Of a stretch of DNA of 64,000 nt, positions 9,101 through 17,850 are shown piece after piece. The stretch covers positions 1,302,001 through 1,366,000 of the forward strand of contig NZ_CP090423.1 in assembly GCF_023518235.1 (NCBI RefSeq), read 5' to 3'. The translations under genes and the position numbers were made by a program. The notes beneath the pieces are model-generated. The model was not told the origin of the DNA. It saw only the letters and a list, made by a program, of their open reading frames with translations, and did no database searches. The stretch comes from Stenotrophomonas maltophilia. GTDB lineage: Bacteria; Pseudomonadota; Gammaproteobacteria; Xanthomonadales; Xanthomonadaceae. Position 1 is the stretch's first letter. Every line of letters starts with the position of its first letter.

Positions 9101-10665
9101 ACCGCCACGGTCCGCCCGAAATCGTCGTACTCGAACAGCGTCACGCCATCGAGCGGATCGATCTCGCACAGCGGCAGCTGGTTCTCGTCAAACTTGACCA
9201 CGCTCAGGTGGCCCAGCGAGTCGGTTACGCGGGTCTCGCGCAGCAGCGCGTCGTACTCGAAGTGATAATCGTACAGGCCGCCATCGCCCCACGAATGCAC
9301 CACCCTGCCCTGCGCGTCGAACGCGTAGTGGAACGACAGTCCGACACGGTCGGTATGCCGCACCATGCGGTGCTGCTCGTAGGCAAAGGTGCGCGGCGCG
9401 CCCAGCGCATCCACTGCAGCCAGTAGATCGCCGTCGGCACTGTAGCGGTAGCTCACCAGCGGATGCGCCAGGCCGGTGGCCGGGTCATGCAGCGCCATGC
9501 GGTCGATGCGGCCATGGCGCGCCTCCACCTCGATGAAACGGCCCTGCAGGTCACCGATGCCACTCTCGACGATGCGCACCAGATGGCCGTCGCGACGCTC
9601 GAACCGCCAGTGGTTGCCGTGCGCGTCCTCGATGCGCTCGATCGGCCAGGACTGTGGATTCGGCAGCGCGCTCACGCCTGCCGGCAGTTCGCCGCCGAAC
9701 ACATACTTCAGGCCACTCTTGAAGCGCACCTGCCACTGCCCGCGCCGACGCAGCAGGCGCGCGCCATCGACGAAATCGAGGATCGCCCCGGCCTCGCCTT
9801 CAGCGGGTGGCAGCTCCGGGAAGAACGCGGCCTGGTCCGGACCGGACAACCACACGCTGCCGTCGTCCAGCAGTTCCAGGCGAATATCGGCCGGCGTCTG
9901 CCAGCCGGCGCCACACAAGCCGGGTTCGCCCGCGCGGCGCGAGCCATAACTGCGCTGCCAGGCGAAGGAAAGCCGCCCCGGAATGTCGAAGTCCTGGTGG
10001 CTGACCACCACGCTGCCATCGCGGATATCCACCGGCTCGGCACGCAGCACCTTGCACTTCAGGAAGCCGGAGGGCAGATCGCCCCATTTGCCGCGCCGCC
10101 ACTTGGCAAACGCATCCATCTTCTTGCGGAAGAAGGCACTCTTGCGCAGCTTGCCCAGTCCGGCGAACGCGGCGCGGAACGCCAGCGCAGTCCATGACAC
10201 CGTCGGCGGTCCTCCCACCTTGACGCTGGTGGGAATGGCCACGTTCAGGCCGGTCGGCAGCGACATCGCACGCAGCGGCTTCTTCGGCTTCTTCACCCGG
10301 AACGGGTTGATCATGCCGGCCAGGTTGCAGTCCAGCACCGGCATGGCCAAGCGCGAGAACGGCTCGCCATCGGCCGACACCGTGCGGCTGCCCATGAAGA
10401 TTTCTTCGCCGTCGAACTGCGGCCCCATCGGCGCAGCCAGCGGCGGTCCCCACACGCCCAGTGGAATGTGGATGTCCAGGCCGCCGGTACCGGCGGTGCC
10501 GCGATGCACACCGTTGACCTTGATGGTCGAGCCGATGAACGGAATGTAGTCGAACGGATCCAGCACCAGGCCGATATGCGGCGTCGGCAGCGGGCACGGC
10601 GGCACCGCGTACATGTGGATGTCGATGCCCAGCTGCGGATCGAAATGCTTGGCGGCGATGCTCAC
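6106..10665 (-). CDS. Rhs polymorphic toxin with PAAR-like N-terminus (T6SS cargo)
   Basis: This 1519-residue protein starts with about 160 residues resembling a PAAR-type spike cap (IKVNGVHRGTAGTGG, then SRTVSADGEPFSRLAMPVLDC). An Rhs entry domain and a long array of YD repeats (GRLLG, YEYDAxG and similar) follow, then the Rhs core end motif with FSSQDPLGLAAGDNLYEF and a closing DPLGL. The last roughly 130 residues are the exchangeable toxin. The motifs FGKAVERRVAQLV, SSPDF and VWDVTT, in that order, recall restriction-endonuclease-like toxin tips, so DNase activity is inferred. A low-complexity insert of about 120 residues lies at roughly residues 1145-1280. The gene follows vgrG and precedes a probable immunity gene on the same strand. 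It is likely injected by a type VI system encoded elsewhere. Confidence 0.9.
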   Translation of the reverse strand: MSIAAKHFDPQLGIDIHMYAVPPCPLPTPHIGLVLDPFDYIPFIGSTIKVNGVHRGTAGTGGLDIHIPLGVWGPPLAAPMGPQFDGEEIFMGSRTVSADGEPFSRLAMPVLDCNLAGMINPFRVKKPKKPLRAMSLPTGLNVAIPTSVKVGGPPTVSWTALAFRAAFAGLGKLRKSAFFRKKMDAFAKWRRGKWGDLPSGFLKCKVLRAEPVDIRDGSVVVSHQDFDIPGRLSFAWQRSYGSRRAGEPGLCGAGWQTPADIRLELLDDGSVWLSGPDQAAFFPELPPAEGEAGAILDFVDGARLLRRRGQWQVRFKSGLKYVFGGELPAGVSALPNPQSWPIERIEDAHGNHWRFERRDGHLVRIVESGIGDLQGRFIEVEARHGRIDRMALHDPATGLAHPLVSYRYSADGDLLAAVDALGAPRTFAYEQHRMVRHTDRVGLSFHYAFDAQGRVVHSWGDGGLYDYHFEYDALLRETRVTDSLGHLSVVKFDENQLPLCEIDPLDGVTLFEYDDFGRTVAVTDPEGLRTAFAYDAHGNLICLTRADGTTIQMEYDLDDHMVSLRTPDGVDWQQAYDGQGLLVSQTDPLGATTRFDYDAQGQLESQTNARQAVTRLRYDRHGLVAAVIDALGHESRFEHDPLGNLLRQVDPLGQASRYEYDAKGRLLGTIGPDGSGVRCEYDAEDQLVRYTDEVGAQTRLQYVGIGQIGKRLQADGHSVEYRYDTEEQLVAVINQRGETYQLVRDALGRIVEEVDYWGQSRRYSYDAAGRLTATLDPLGQRIAFATDKLGRITRKTLPDVRHPGQQVQEHFVYDVQGQIVELRNPARTVKRVYDPLGQLLEEQQDGFRVGYGYDEVGNRVLRETSAGNRVAFGYDLRDQTVSVAINDESPISMERDALGRTTREQLSPHLQREFTYDSRNLLTSQSVLKDAAPLFETRYDYDRSGNLTRRSDSAQGVDEYRYDAIGRLLQHIDPKGRVERYFNDPAGDRLRTEVKQVQARKVVGGDDDDLTTWTREGTYQGVHYVFDRAGDLVRKGAPQGDAPDDLTLIWDANHRLAESRRNGQSTYYGYDPLGRRVFKRNPTQTTWFFWDGDALLGEVQQANDAEEAAPVWVGNVASLVEVRRRQRQLEKLNERVREYVYYPGTFVPLALVGAVQLSCQHRASTVATVVAPSADVRSKEELEGPLHQAESKLNQSALGTLGALGGSAPSPLGDSKKLGHGSLGTGLALNGTAGLGSRPDANSRAATPQATAAGSTRASPPPGLPQAGLEGPKEVSASQSGLLSIFHLDINGFPMRMTTVSGDLIWRRFAGSRSPVAAAPGLVAGTELELQGQYRDNETGLLYNRHRYFDSEIGQFSSQDPLGLAAGDNLYEFGPNTLGWSDPLGLSCRSTKKLQSFVDQAVRELVANPKMAESLMSEGSYRHLKNGTNLYAASFGKAVERRVAQLVREDPNLRNTILHTGLARGSNGRFISSPDFTRTTGRPKVWDVTTNADVPAHADRYGDDAVTYLTYDVVKGLPF

Positions 10666-10684
10666 GGCAACACTCCCTGTTGCT

Positions 10685-10813
10685 TTACAAGGCGCGGAAC
10701 AACGCGCGCAGGAACGCCTTTACTTCGTCACGGTACTCGGCGCTGATCCAGGTCACGACGATGATGCCCAGCACGATGGCCACCAGCATCACCACGGTCT
10801 TGTTCGACTTCAT
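10685..10813 (-). CDS. 42-residue single-pass membrane peptide in the T6SS cassette
   Basis: This small gene encodes MKSNKTVVMLVAIVLGIIVV followed by a charged amphipathic tail ending FLRALFRAL. Its ATG overlaps the stop of the upstream gene as ATGA, which points to translational coupling, and its stop is 19 bases before the Rhs start. One membrane segment (about residues 6-23) with a short cytosolic or periplasmic helix is predicted. I know no family. The tight coupling and the position directly before rhs make a role in Rhs loading, folding or self-protection plausible, but that is inference. Confidence 0.7.
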   Translation of the reverse strand: MKSNKTVVMLVAIVLGIIVVTWISAEYRDEVKAFLRALFRAL

Positions 10814-12426
10814 GCAACAGCCACTCCTGTAACGGCAGGCCCGGCCGGCGCCGCCACGGACGCCTGCAGCAGGCCACTGGGATCGGGCAACGGCTGCATC
10901 GCCGGCGGCTCGCTCCACACCGGTATCTCGTGATCGAGCGGGTGTTCGATGGCCGGCAGGCCGTTCCAGCCCGGGTCGAGGAAGTCGCGGCCCACGGCCA
11001 CGATCTTGCGGAAGAATTCGTCGCCGCCCTGGATCAACCGCTCGCGCTCCTGCTGGGCACGGTGGAAGCCACGCTCCAGCGCCGCATCCAGCTCCGCGTC
11101 GATGGCGTCCAATGCCGGCCGTGCGGGTCGGGGGCCAAGCGCACGGCCCTGTGCATCGGCCTTTTCCAGCAGGCCGGTACTGGCCTGCAGGTAATCGGCG
11201 GCCACCTGCTGCAGCGATTCGCAGCGGCGCGCGTCCTGCAACTGCAACAGGTCCCACAACGCTTGCGGCAGCGTGGTGGCCTTGCGGTCGGCCGGCGCCA
11301 ACGGCTTGGCGATGCGGATCGCCTCCAGCAACTGGGTGCGCGCCGCTTCGCGGTGTCCGGCCTGCAACTGGCACCAGCCGGCCATGCGCTGGCCCTCCAG
11401 CGCGAACATCGGGTGCGGAATGCTGGCCGCCGACGTCGAGGCCTGCAGGTAGATCTGCGCGGCACGCTCGGGCTGCTTGGCGGCCAACCAGCAACCGGCT
11501 TCGCCGAACCAGCTCTGCATCACCAGTTCCGGCGCAGCCGGGTTTCCGCTCATGCGTGCGCCTTCGGCCGCACTGCGCGCCTGCCGGTAGCTGTTGATCG
11601 CCTGGCCGTGATCGCCGTGCTTCAACCATGCACCGGCCACCATCATCTGCACCACCGACTGCTGGTCCTGCCAGCCCTGCCGCTGCGCCAGCCCTTGTGC
11701 GCGCTCTGCGCGGGCAACGACCTGGGAGGGACTGCCGCGTTCGAGCAGCAGCATCAGGTCGGCCAGCAGCTGCCGGTACAGCACTTCCGGGCCGCGACCG
11801 CCAGACTGCGCGGCGGTATCGCGGGCAATGCCGAACATGTCGATCGGTGCACTGACCACGCGCGCGATCCTGCCGTGCCGTTCCAGCAACGACTGCCAGC
11901 GCGGATCCTCCTCGGTATCCACCAGTACCAGACGCAGGCGCGGGCCAGGGCCGGCGGCCAGCGCGGCATCCAGCCAACGCTCGAATCCTTCGCCGGGCAC
12001 GCAGCGCTCCGGCTCCAACACCGCCGCCAGCAGGCGCAGGTGTTCGCCGTGGTGATCGATGAAACTCTCCAGCACCTCGACCACGCCGTGGGCGCTGTCC
12101 GGATGCCCCTCATGCGGGCCGCGCCAGCCCAGCGGCACCTGCTGCGCGCGTAGATCCTCCTGGCTGGCCACATAGCGCTCCAGCAGATCCTGCTTGAGTT
12201 GCCGGCTGTAGCGGAAGCCGAGTTCGTAGGCGGTATCGATGCGCAGGAAGTAGTCCGGTGTATCGCGCCCGGCATCGTGGCGCTGCATCTCAAAGAACGC
12301 GGCCAGCAACCGACTGGCGGCGGCCGGCAAGCGCCAGACCAGCAGACGCCGGCTGCTGTCGGCGCTAGCCTCCAGCCAGGCATCGCGCAATGCGTTCAGG
12401 CCGCGCAGCATGGGGGTGTCCTGCAT
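10810..12426 (-). CDS. VgrG-linked helical-repeat protein (candidate T6SS adaptor)
   Basis: The start at 12426 (MQDTPMLRG) is chosen because GGGAG stands about 8 bases upstream and it clears the vgrG stop by 19 bases; the frame is open further up. The resulting 538-residue protein has an N-terminal part of unclear fold and a C-terminal half of TPR-like helical pairs (GHREAARTQLLEAIRIA and similar). There is no signal peptide or membrane segment. Lying between vgrG and rhs, it has the place of an adaptor or chaperone that loads the effector onto VgrG. It is not a DUF4123, DUF1795 or DUF2169 adaptor as far as I can see. Confidence 0.7.
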   Translation of the reverse strand: MQDTPMLRGLNALRDAWLEASADSSRRLLVWRLPAAASRLLAAFFEMQRHDAGRDTPDYFLRIDTAYELGFRYSRQLKQDLLERYVASQEDLRAQQVPLGWRGPHEGHPDSAHGVVEVLESFIDHHGEHLRLLAAVLEPERCVPGEGFERWLDAALAAGPGPRLRLVLVDTEEDPRWQSLLERHGRIARVVSAPIDMFGIARDTAAQSGGRGPEVLYRQLLADLMLLLERGSPSQVVARAERAQGLAQRQGWQDQQSVVQMMVAGAWLKHGDHGQAINSYRQARSAAEGARMSGNPAAPELVMQSWFGEAGCWLAAKQPERAAQIYLQASTSAASIPHPMFALEGQRMAGWCQLQAGHREAARTQLLEAIRIAKPLAPADRKATTLPQALWDLLQLQDARRCESLQQVAADYLQASTGLLEKADAQGRALGPRPARPALDAIDAELDAALERGFHRAQQERERLIQGGDEFFRKIVAVGRDFLDPGWNGLPAIEHPLDHEIPVWSEPPAMQPLPDPSGLLQASVAAPAGPAVTGVAVA

Positions 12427-12445
12427 GGTGTGTCTCCCGTGCGGC

Positions 12446-14689
12446 TCAGCAGTTGAGCTTGATCTCGCTGCCATTGACCGAAACACCACCGGCATCGATC
12501 ACCACTTCCGAACCACCGGCGGTGATCTTGATCGCGCTGTCGGTGATCTCGATGACCGATCCGCCGACCTTGCTGGTGAGCTTGACTGCCGATTCCAGGC
12601 TCATCGCGCCGTCCGAGCCCTGGCTGTGGGTACCGCTGGCGTCCTGGCTGAAATTGCCGGTGACATCGATCACCCGCTCGCCGACATTGCTGTCGTCCAC
12701 CTTGCCCTGCACCTTGCGCTTGTCCTGGCCGGTGATGGTCACATTGCGTGCGGCCTGCAGCGTTTCGGTGACCAGGCCACCCACGGTCCGGCTGGAGGTG
12801 GAGGTGACGGTCTCGGTCCAGGTGCCGGTGCGCTGGCTAGTGTAGTTGCCGGTCAGGGTGGTCTTGAAATCGCCGGTGATGGTCTCGGTGTAGCCGGCGG
12901 CGGCAATCGTCTTGGTTTCGCCGGTCTCGTACTTCTCGGTCACCGCGCCGGTCACGTTGGTGGTGCGGGTACCGGTGACGCCGAGCGTATCGGTGCCGGT
13001 GACGGTGATGCCGCGGTTGCCGCCGACACTGATGTCCTGGTTGGCGCCCACGCCCATGGTGTGGTTCACCGCCACCGTGGTCGACTTGTTGTTCTGGATG
13101 CTGGCGTTCTGGTCGTTGAGCACGGTGGTGACCATGTCGCGCTGCGCGCGCATGTTCAGCAGCTCGCCACCGGCGCCATCGTGCATGGTGATCTCGTTCC
13201 AGCCGGCGCCTTTGACCGTCTTCGACTTCAGGCCGCTCACTTCCATGCCGAACGGCGGCATGTTGTCTTCGTTGTAGACGCGCCCGGTGATGATCGGGCG
13301 ATCCGGGTCACCATCGAGGAAATCAACGATCACTTCCTGGCCGACGCGGGGTGGCGACACGCCGCCCATGTCGGCGCCGGCCCACGGGCTGGCGCTGCGG
13401 ATCCAGCACGAGGCGTTTTCGCGGCGGTCCAGCTGGCGATCCCAGTGGAACTGCACTTTCACCCGTCCATAGCGGTCGGCATGCAGCTCCTCACCCGGCG
13501 GGCCGACCACAGTGGCGGTCTGCGGGCCAGGCATGCGCGGCCACGGCGTGCGCCGCAACGGGCGGTACGGGATGCGCCGGCGCAGCACTTCGGCCTGCAC
13601 TTCCACACTGGGCGCTTCGGCGCTGCCGAAATCGGCGGCGAAGTTGTTGTGGCCTTCGCGCTGCACGCTGACCACGAAGAAGCTGCGATCGGCATCGTCG
13701 CGGCCGATGAAATCGGGGTGTCGCTCCAGTTCGAAGCAGGCGCCGGCGTCGAGCTCACCGGCATTGCCGGCGCATTCGAACAGCTTGGTCGGCCAGGTCA
13801 CCTCTTCATTGCGTACATTGGCCAGCGCGGTACCGATGCGGCTGTTGCTGAAGCGTGCTGCACCATCGTAGCGGTACTGCTCCAGCGGCGGCAGCAGGCC
13901 CAGTGGCACCTGGTTGCCCTGATTGCCATCCAGCGCCTGGCTGGGCTGCTTGAAATCAAAACTGCGCAGGGTCTGCACGCTCGGCCCGACCCGGCGCCGC
14001 GCGCCCCAGCGGTGCAGGCCGGTACTGGCCAGCGTGCCCTGATCGGAGACGAAGGCAATCGGGCGTGGCTCGCCATGCACGGTGCTCAACGTGGAATCGT
14101 CGCTGATCACCATCGTGTGGCCTTCTTCATCGTGCACGAAGCTGTAGTACAGCCCGGCGTCCTCGAGCAGGCGGCTGACGAAGGCGTAGTCCGATTCGTT
14201 GTACTGCACGCAGTACGGCAACGGCGCCAGCTTGCCGGCGTTGAGGTCGTAACGGAACTTCGCCAGCTGCGCGTAGCCGGCGAACACCTCTTCAACGATC
14301 TGCAACGCGGTGCGGTCCTGGAAGATGCGGCAGTTGCAGGTGTAGTCCAGGAACGCGAACCACGGCGCCAGCTCGGCGCGATACGCACTGAACTGTGCCT
14401 GCTGGCCGGTGCTGGCGAACTCGCGCACGTAGCCGTGCACGCTGCGGTTGCCGAACTCGTCGCCCAGCTGCAGGCGCAGCGGCTGCCCGACCAGCTGCTT
14501 CAGCTCCAGCCGTGGCTGGATCGAGAGCAGGTCGATGCGGTAGGTGAACGGGTTCGACACCGCCTCGCTTCCTTCGAAGCGCTTGACCAGGAACGTGTCC
14601 GGATCCAAGGCGGTTTCGACGCGGATCAGGCGTCGGTCCTGGTGCAGGCGCTGCAGCGCGGCGCCGGGAAGCAGTGATTCGGCGTACAT
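12446..14689 (-). CDS. vgrG: VgrG spike protein of a type VI secretion system
   Basis: This is a gp27/gp5-like spike of 747 residues from the ATG at 14689 (MYAESLLPGA); a GTG at 14767 would add a 26-residue tail unlike VgrG and is less likely. The N-terminal gp27-like part includes the typical VgrG stretches LVGQPLRLQL and YVREF. The OB-fold follows, then the conserved hub CWIRSASPWAG and GQEVIVDFLDGDPDRPII. The C-terminus is a long Thr/Val/Gly-rich beta-helix needle. It heads the cassette and is an orphan: no sheath, tube or baseplate genes are in the window. Confidence 0.95.
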   Translation of the reverse strand: MYAESLLPGAALQRLHQDRRLIRVETALDPDTFLVKRFEGSEAVSNPFTYRIDLLSIQPRLELKQLVGQPLRLQLGDEFGNRSVHGYVREFASTGQQAQFSAYRAELAPWFAFLDYTCNCRIFQDRTALQIVEEVFAGYAQLAKFRYDLNAGKLAPLPYCVQYNESDYAFVSRLLEDAGLYYSFVHDEEGHTMVISDDSTLSTVHGEPRPIAFVSDQGTLASTGLHRWGARRRVGPSVQTLRSFDFKQPSQALDGNQGNQVPLGLLPPLEQYRYDGAARFSNSRIGTALANVRNEEVTWPTKLFECAGNAGELDAGACFELERHPDFIGRDDADRSFFVVSVQREGHNNFAADFGSAEAPSVEVQAEVLRRRIPYRPLRRTPWPRMPGPQTATVVGPPGEELHADRYGRVKVQFHWDRQLDRRENASCWIRSASPWAGADMGGVSPPRVGQEVIVDFLDGDPDRPIITGRVYNEDNMPPFGMEVSGLKSKTVKGAGWNEITMHDGAGGELLNMRAQRDMVTTVLNDQNASIQNNKSTTVAVNHTMGVGANQDISVGGNRGITVTGTDTLGVTGTRTTNVTGAVTEKYETGETKTIAAAGYTETITGDFKTTLTGNYTSQRTGTWTETVTSTSSRTVGGLVTETLQAARNVTITGQDKRKVQGKVDDSNVGERVIDVTGNFSQDASGTHSQGSDGAMSLESAVKLTSKVGGSVIEITDSAIKITAGGSEVVIDAGGVSVNGSEIKLNC

Positions 14690-14906
14690 CGGGCGTTCCG
14701 TCGTCCCATGTTGGTCGTGGCCCGACTTTGCCATTGACCTGTGACATGCGCCAGCTTTTTGACGCACCTGCCTCTGGATAAGGAGATGAATTGATTAAGA
14801 AAATTGAAGGGAGTGCGAATTTGATCACAGATATGTGGGTATGTGACGGCTGTTCAGGACGGCGTCCGAGGCGCACCATGTGCGCCCGCTTTCAAAAGGA
14901 TGTGTC

Positions 14907-15947
14907 ATGCGCCCGCTGTATCTCTGTGTCCTGTTGGCCGCGTCATTGCCGGCCGCTGCCGCCCCTTCGGCGCCCTTCCCCTTCACCCACCACGACTGGA
15001 CCCTGGCCTGCGACAACACCCGTACCTGTCGCGCGGCGGGCTACCAGCAGGACGAAGGTGATGCAGCGCCAGTGTCGGTACTGCTGACCCGCGCCGCCGG
15101 GCCCGGCCAGCGCGTCGACGCGCAGCTGCTGCTGGGTCAGTACGACGAGGACTCGCCGAGGCCCCCGGCGCAGGCGCAGCTGCAGATCAACGGCAAGGAT
15201 CTGGGCCGCTTGCAGCTGCAGGGCGGCGGCGCCACGCTTTCCGCCGCACAGACCGATGCCCTGCTGGCCGCGTTGACCCGCAGCAGCCGCATCGTGGTGA
15301 TCGGCAACGGCCAGCAGCGCTGGACGCTGTCCGACCGCGGCGCCTCGGCGGTGCTGCTGAAGATGGACGAATTCCAGGGCCGCCTTGGCACCACGGGCGC
15401 ACTGATGCGCAAGGGAAGCGCCAGTGAAGGCAAGGTGCTGCCGGCACTGCCGGTGCCGGTGGTGGTGCTGGCCAAGCTGGCACCCACGCGCGCCGGCGAT
15501 GCCGCGCTGGAGCAGTCGTCTGCGCTGCGGGCTGCGTTGCGCAGCGCGACGCCGGGCGATGACTGCAGCGCGATCAGCGCCGAGGGCGATCCGATGATCA
15601 GCGAGCCGCAGGAACTGAGTGTCACCCGCCTGTCGAAGGACAAGGTACTGGTGTCGACGCTGTGCTGGCGCGCCGCGTACAACGAGGGCTACGGCTTCTG
15701 GGTAGCCAACGACAAGGCGCCGTTCCAGCCCGTGCTGGTGACCACCTCCGGGACCGACAACGACGGCTCCACCATCAGCGCCTGGCAGAAGGGCCGCGGC
15801 CTCGGCGATTGCGGCTGGACCGCCGACTGGGGCTGGGATGGCAAGCGCTTCGTGGCAACCAGTGAAGCCACCTCCGGCCTGTGCCGGATGGTGACCGCCG
15901 GTGGCGCATGGGAAATGCCCACCGTCGTCAGCAGGATCCAGCACTGA
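14907..15947 (+). CDS. DUF1176 periplasmic protein
   Basis: This exported protein has 346 residues from the ATG at 14907, preceded by AAAAGGA. The signal peptide ends LPAAAAPSA. The body matches the DUF1176 family: an N-terminal WTLACDNTRTCRAAGY segment with paired Cys, and a C-terminal RGLGDCGWTADWGWDGKRF then SGLCRM block. Two conserved Cys pairs suggest disulfides in the periplasm. The function of the family is unknown. It converges on recJ with a strong hairpin between them. Confidence 0.85.
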   Translation: MRPLYLCVLLAASLPAAAAPSAPFPFTHHDWTLACDNTRTCRAAGYQQDEGDAAPVSVLLTRAAGPGQRVDAQLLLGQYDEDSPRPPAQAQLQINGKDLGRLQLQGGGATLSAAQTDALLAALTRSSRIVVIGNGQQRWTLSDRGASAVLLKMDEFQGRLGTTGALMRKGSASEGKVLPALPVPVVVLAKLAPTRAGDAALEQSSALRAALRSATPGDDCSAISAEGDPMISEPQELSVTRLSKDKVLVSTLCWRAAYNEGYGFWVANDKAPFQPVLVTTSGTDNDGSTISAWQKGRGLGDCGWTADWGWDGKRFVATSEATSGLCRMVTAGGAWEMPTVVSRIQH

Positions 15948-15958
15948 GCCTGACAACG

Positions 15959-15984
15959 GCCTCGCGCATGCCGATGCGCGAGGC
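15959..15984. terminator. Bidirectional terminator-like hairpin
   Basis: A perfect 11-bp stem, GCCTCGCGCAT pairing with ATGCGCGAGGC, with a 4-base loop, lies between the converging DUF1176 gene and recJ. There is no T-tract, so intrinsic termination is not certain. Confidence 0.6.
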
Positions 15985-15995
15985 AACGCAGCCGC

Positions 15996-17759
15996 TCACG
16001 CCGGCAGGCAATGCTCGATGATCAGCTGGATGGCGCTGCCGCCGCGATAGTCATCGCAGGCCAGCCGGTAGGCCAGACGCACGTGGCGGCTCGGCGCATT
16101 GCCATGCCAGCCGCCGAAATGGATCGCGTTGATCGTGCCGGGCACGCCCGGCAGGCGCAGTTCCAGCTTGAGGTGGCGCTCCTTCAGCACGCGCCAGTTG
16201 GCCACCTCGAAATGGCCATCGAACAGCGGCTCGGGGAAGCCCTGCCCCCAAGGACCGGCCAGACGCAGCGCATCAGCGTGGCGATGGTCCAGTTCGTCCG
16301 CCGCCAGTTCGCCGTCGCTGAGCACCTGCTGTTGAAGTGCTGCCGGGTCGAGCATTTCAAGTACGACGGCGATGAAGGCGGCCTTGAAGTCTTCAAGGTG
16401 ATCCAGGCGCAGGCTGAGGCCGGCTGCCATGGCGTGGCCGCCGAAGCGTTCGATCAGGCCCGGATGGCGTGCATCGACCAACGCCAGTGCGTCACGGATA
16501 TGCAGGCCAGGGATCGAACGCGCCGAACCACGCAGGGTGTCGGCACCGGGTTCGGCCGGGGCGAAGGCGATGACGGGCCGATGCAGGCGATCCTTCATTT
16601 TCGACGCGACCAGTCCGACCACGCCCGGATGCCACTCGGCATCGAACAGGCAGGCCGCCACCGGCCGTTGCCCGGCCATCTCCAGCACCACGCGGGTCAG
16701 CGCCTGCTCGGCATCGTCGGTCATCGACTGCTGCACCGCGCGGCGTTCCGCATTGATCTGCTCCAGCGTCTGCGCGATCTCGCGCGCCTGGCGCGGATCC
16801 TCGGTCAGCAATAGCGCGATGCCCAGCGCCATGTCTTCCAGCCGGCCGGCGGCATTCAGGCGTGGCCCCAGCGCGAAGCCGATGTCGGTGGCGGTCAGTC
16901 GCGCAGCATCGCGGCCGCTGGCTTCGATCAGGGCGCGCAGGCCGACACAGCCCTGCCCCGCCCGCAGCCGGCGCAGGCCCGCACTGACCAGTGCACGGTT
17001 GTTCGGGTCCAGCGCCACCAGGTCGGCGACGGTGCCGACCGCTACCAGGTCCAGCAGCGTGGTCAGGTCCGGGCCCTTGCCATCGGCGAAGACGCCGGCC
17101 TCGCGCATCTGCCGGCGCAGCGCCATCAACACGTAGAAGATCACGCCGACACCGGCCAGCGACTTGCTGGGGAAGGCATCGCCGTCCAGGTTGGGATCAA
17201 CAATGACGTCGGCCGGCGGCAGCTGTGGGCCGGGCAGATGATGGTCGGTGACCAGCACCTGCCAGCCGCGCGCCTTGGCCGCGGTCACGCCGGCATGGCA
17301 GGCGATGCCGTGGTCGACGGTGACCAGCAGGTCCGGCCGCAGTGCGGCCAGTTCCTCCACCAGCGAAGGCGACAGGCCGTAGCCATGCACCATGCGGTTC
17401 GGCACGGCGTGCAAGACATGCTGCGCGCCGAGCATGCGCAGGCCACGCACGCCCACCGCACAGGCGGTGGCGCCATCACAGTCGAAATCGCCGACCACCA
17501 GGATGCGCTTGTCGTTGGCGATGGCCTCGATCAGCAGTCCCACTGCATCATCGATGCCGGTCAGCAGTTCCGGCGCATGCAGGTTGCCCAGCTTGGGCAG
17601 TGCCAGTTCCGGGGTGTGCGCGCCGCGGGAGGCGTACAGGCGTGCAAGCAGTGGCAGCGTGCCGTCGGGCCACGCACCGGGCATGACTGCATCGCGGCGG
17701 CGGATCATCGGCGTATCGGAGGCGGGCTGCACAGATTCGGCGGCAAGGGACATCGGCAT
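15996..17759 (-). CDS. recJ: Single-strand DNA 5'-3' exonuclease RecJ
   Basis: This 587-residue DHH-superfamily exonuclease acts in RecFOR recombination repair and mismatch repair. Metal-binding motifs are visible: VVGDFDCDGATACA (motif I), TVDHGI (motif III) and VTDHHLPG (the DHH motif). The C-terminal DHHA1 signature reads GGHAMAAGLSL. Length is normal for the family. It is the last gene of a minus-strand run dapB-carA-carB-greA-(conserved gene)-recJ, separated from the preceding gene by a SMAG copy. Confidence 0.95.
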   Translation of the reverse strand: MPMSLAAESVQPASDTPMIRRRDAVMPGAWPDGTLPLLARLYASRGAHTPELALPKLGNLHAPELLTGIDDAVGLLIEAIANDKRILVVGDFDCDGATACAVGVRGLRMLGAQHVLHAVPNRMVHGYGLSPSLVEELAALRPDLLVTVDHGIACHAGVTAAKARGWQVLVTDHHLPGPQLPPADVIVDPNLDGDAFPSKSLAGVGVIFYVLMALRRQMREAGVFADGKGPDLTTLLDLVAVGTVADLVALDPNNRALVSAGLRRLRAGQGCVGLRALIEASGRDAARLTATDIGFALGPRLNAAGRLEDMALGIALLLTEDPRQAREIAQTLEQINAERRAVQQSMTDDAEQALTRVVLEMAGQRPVAACLFDAEWHPGVVGLVASKMKDRLHRPVIAFAPAEPGADTLRGSARSIPGLHIRDALALVDARHPGLIERFGGHAMAAGLSLRLDHLEDFKAAFIAVVLEMLDPAALQQQVLSDGELAADELDHRHADALRLAGPWGQGFPEPLFDGHFEVANWRVLKERHLKLELRLPGVPGTINAIHFGGWHGNAPSRHVRLAYRLACDDYRGGSAIQLIIEHCLPA

Positions 17760-17810
17760 CGCCGGTTACGAAAGACCCGTCGATGATACCGCCACGGCAA
17801 CCGACCGGTG

Positions 17811-17834
17811 CAGTCGACTGTCAGTCGACTCTAC
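17811..17834 (-). repeat. SMAG hairpin upstream of recJ
   Basis: On the minus strand the element reads GTAGAGTCGACTGACAGTCG and ends in the closing half of the stem. It lies between recJ and the next gene upstream and could separate their transcription or protect an mRNA end. Confidence 0.7.
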
Positions 17835-17850
17835 CGGATCCAATCGGCGC

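Noticed and set aside
7474..9426. 650-residue open frame opposite the Rhs repeats
   Set aside because: Mirror of the repetitive YD-repeat coding region; no start context or family signal.
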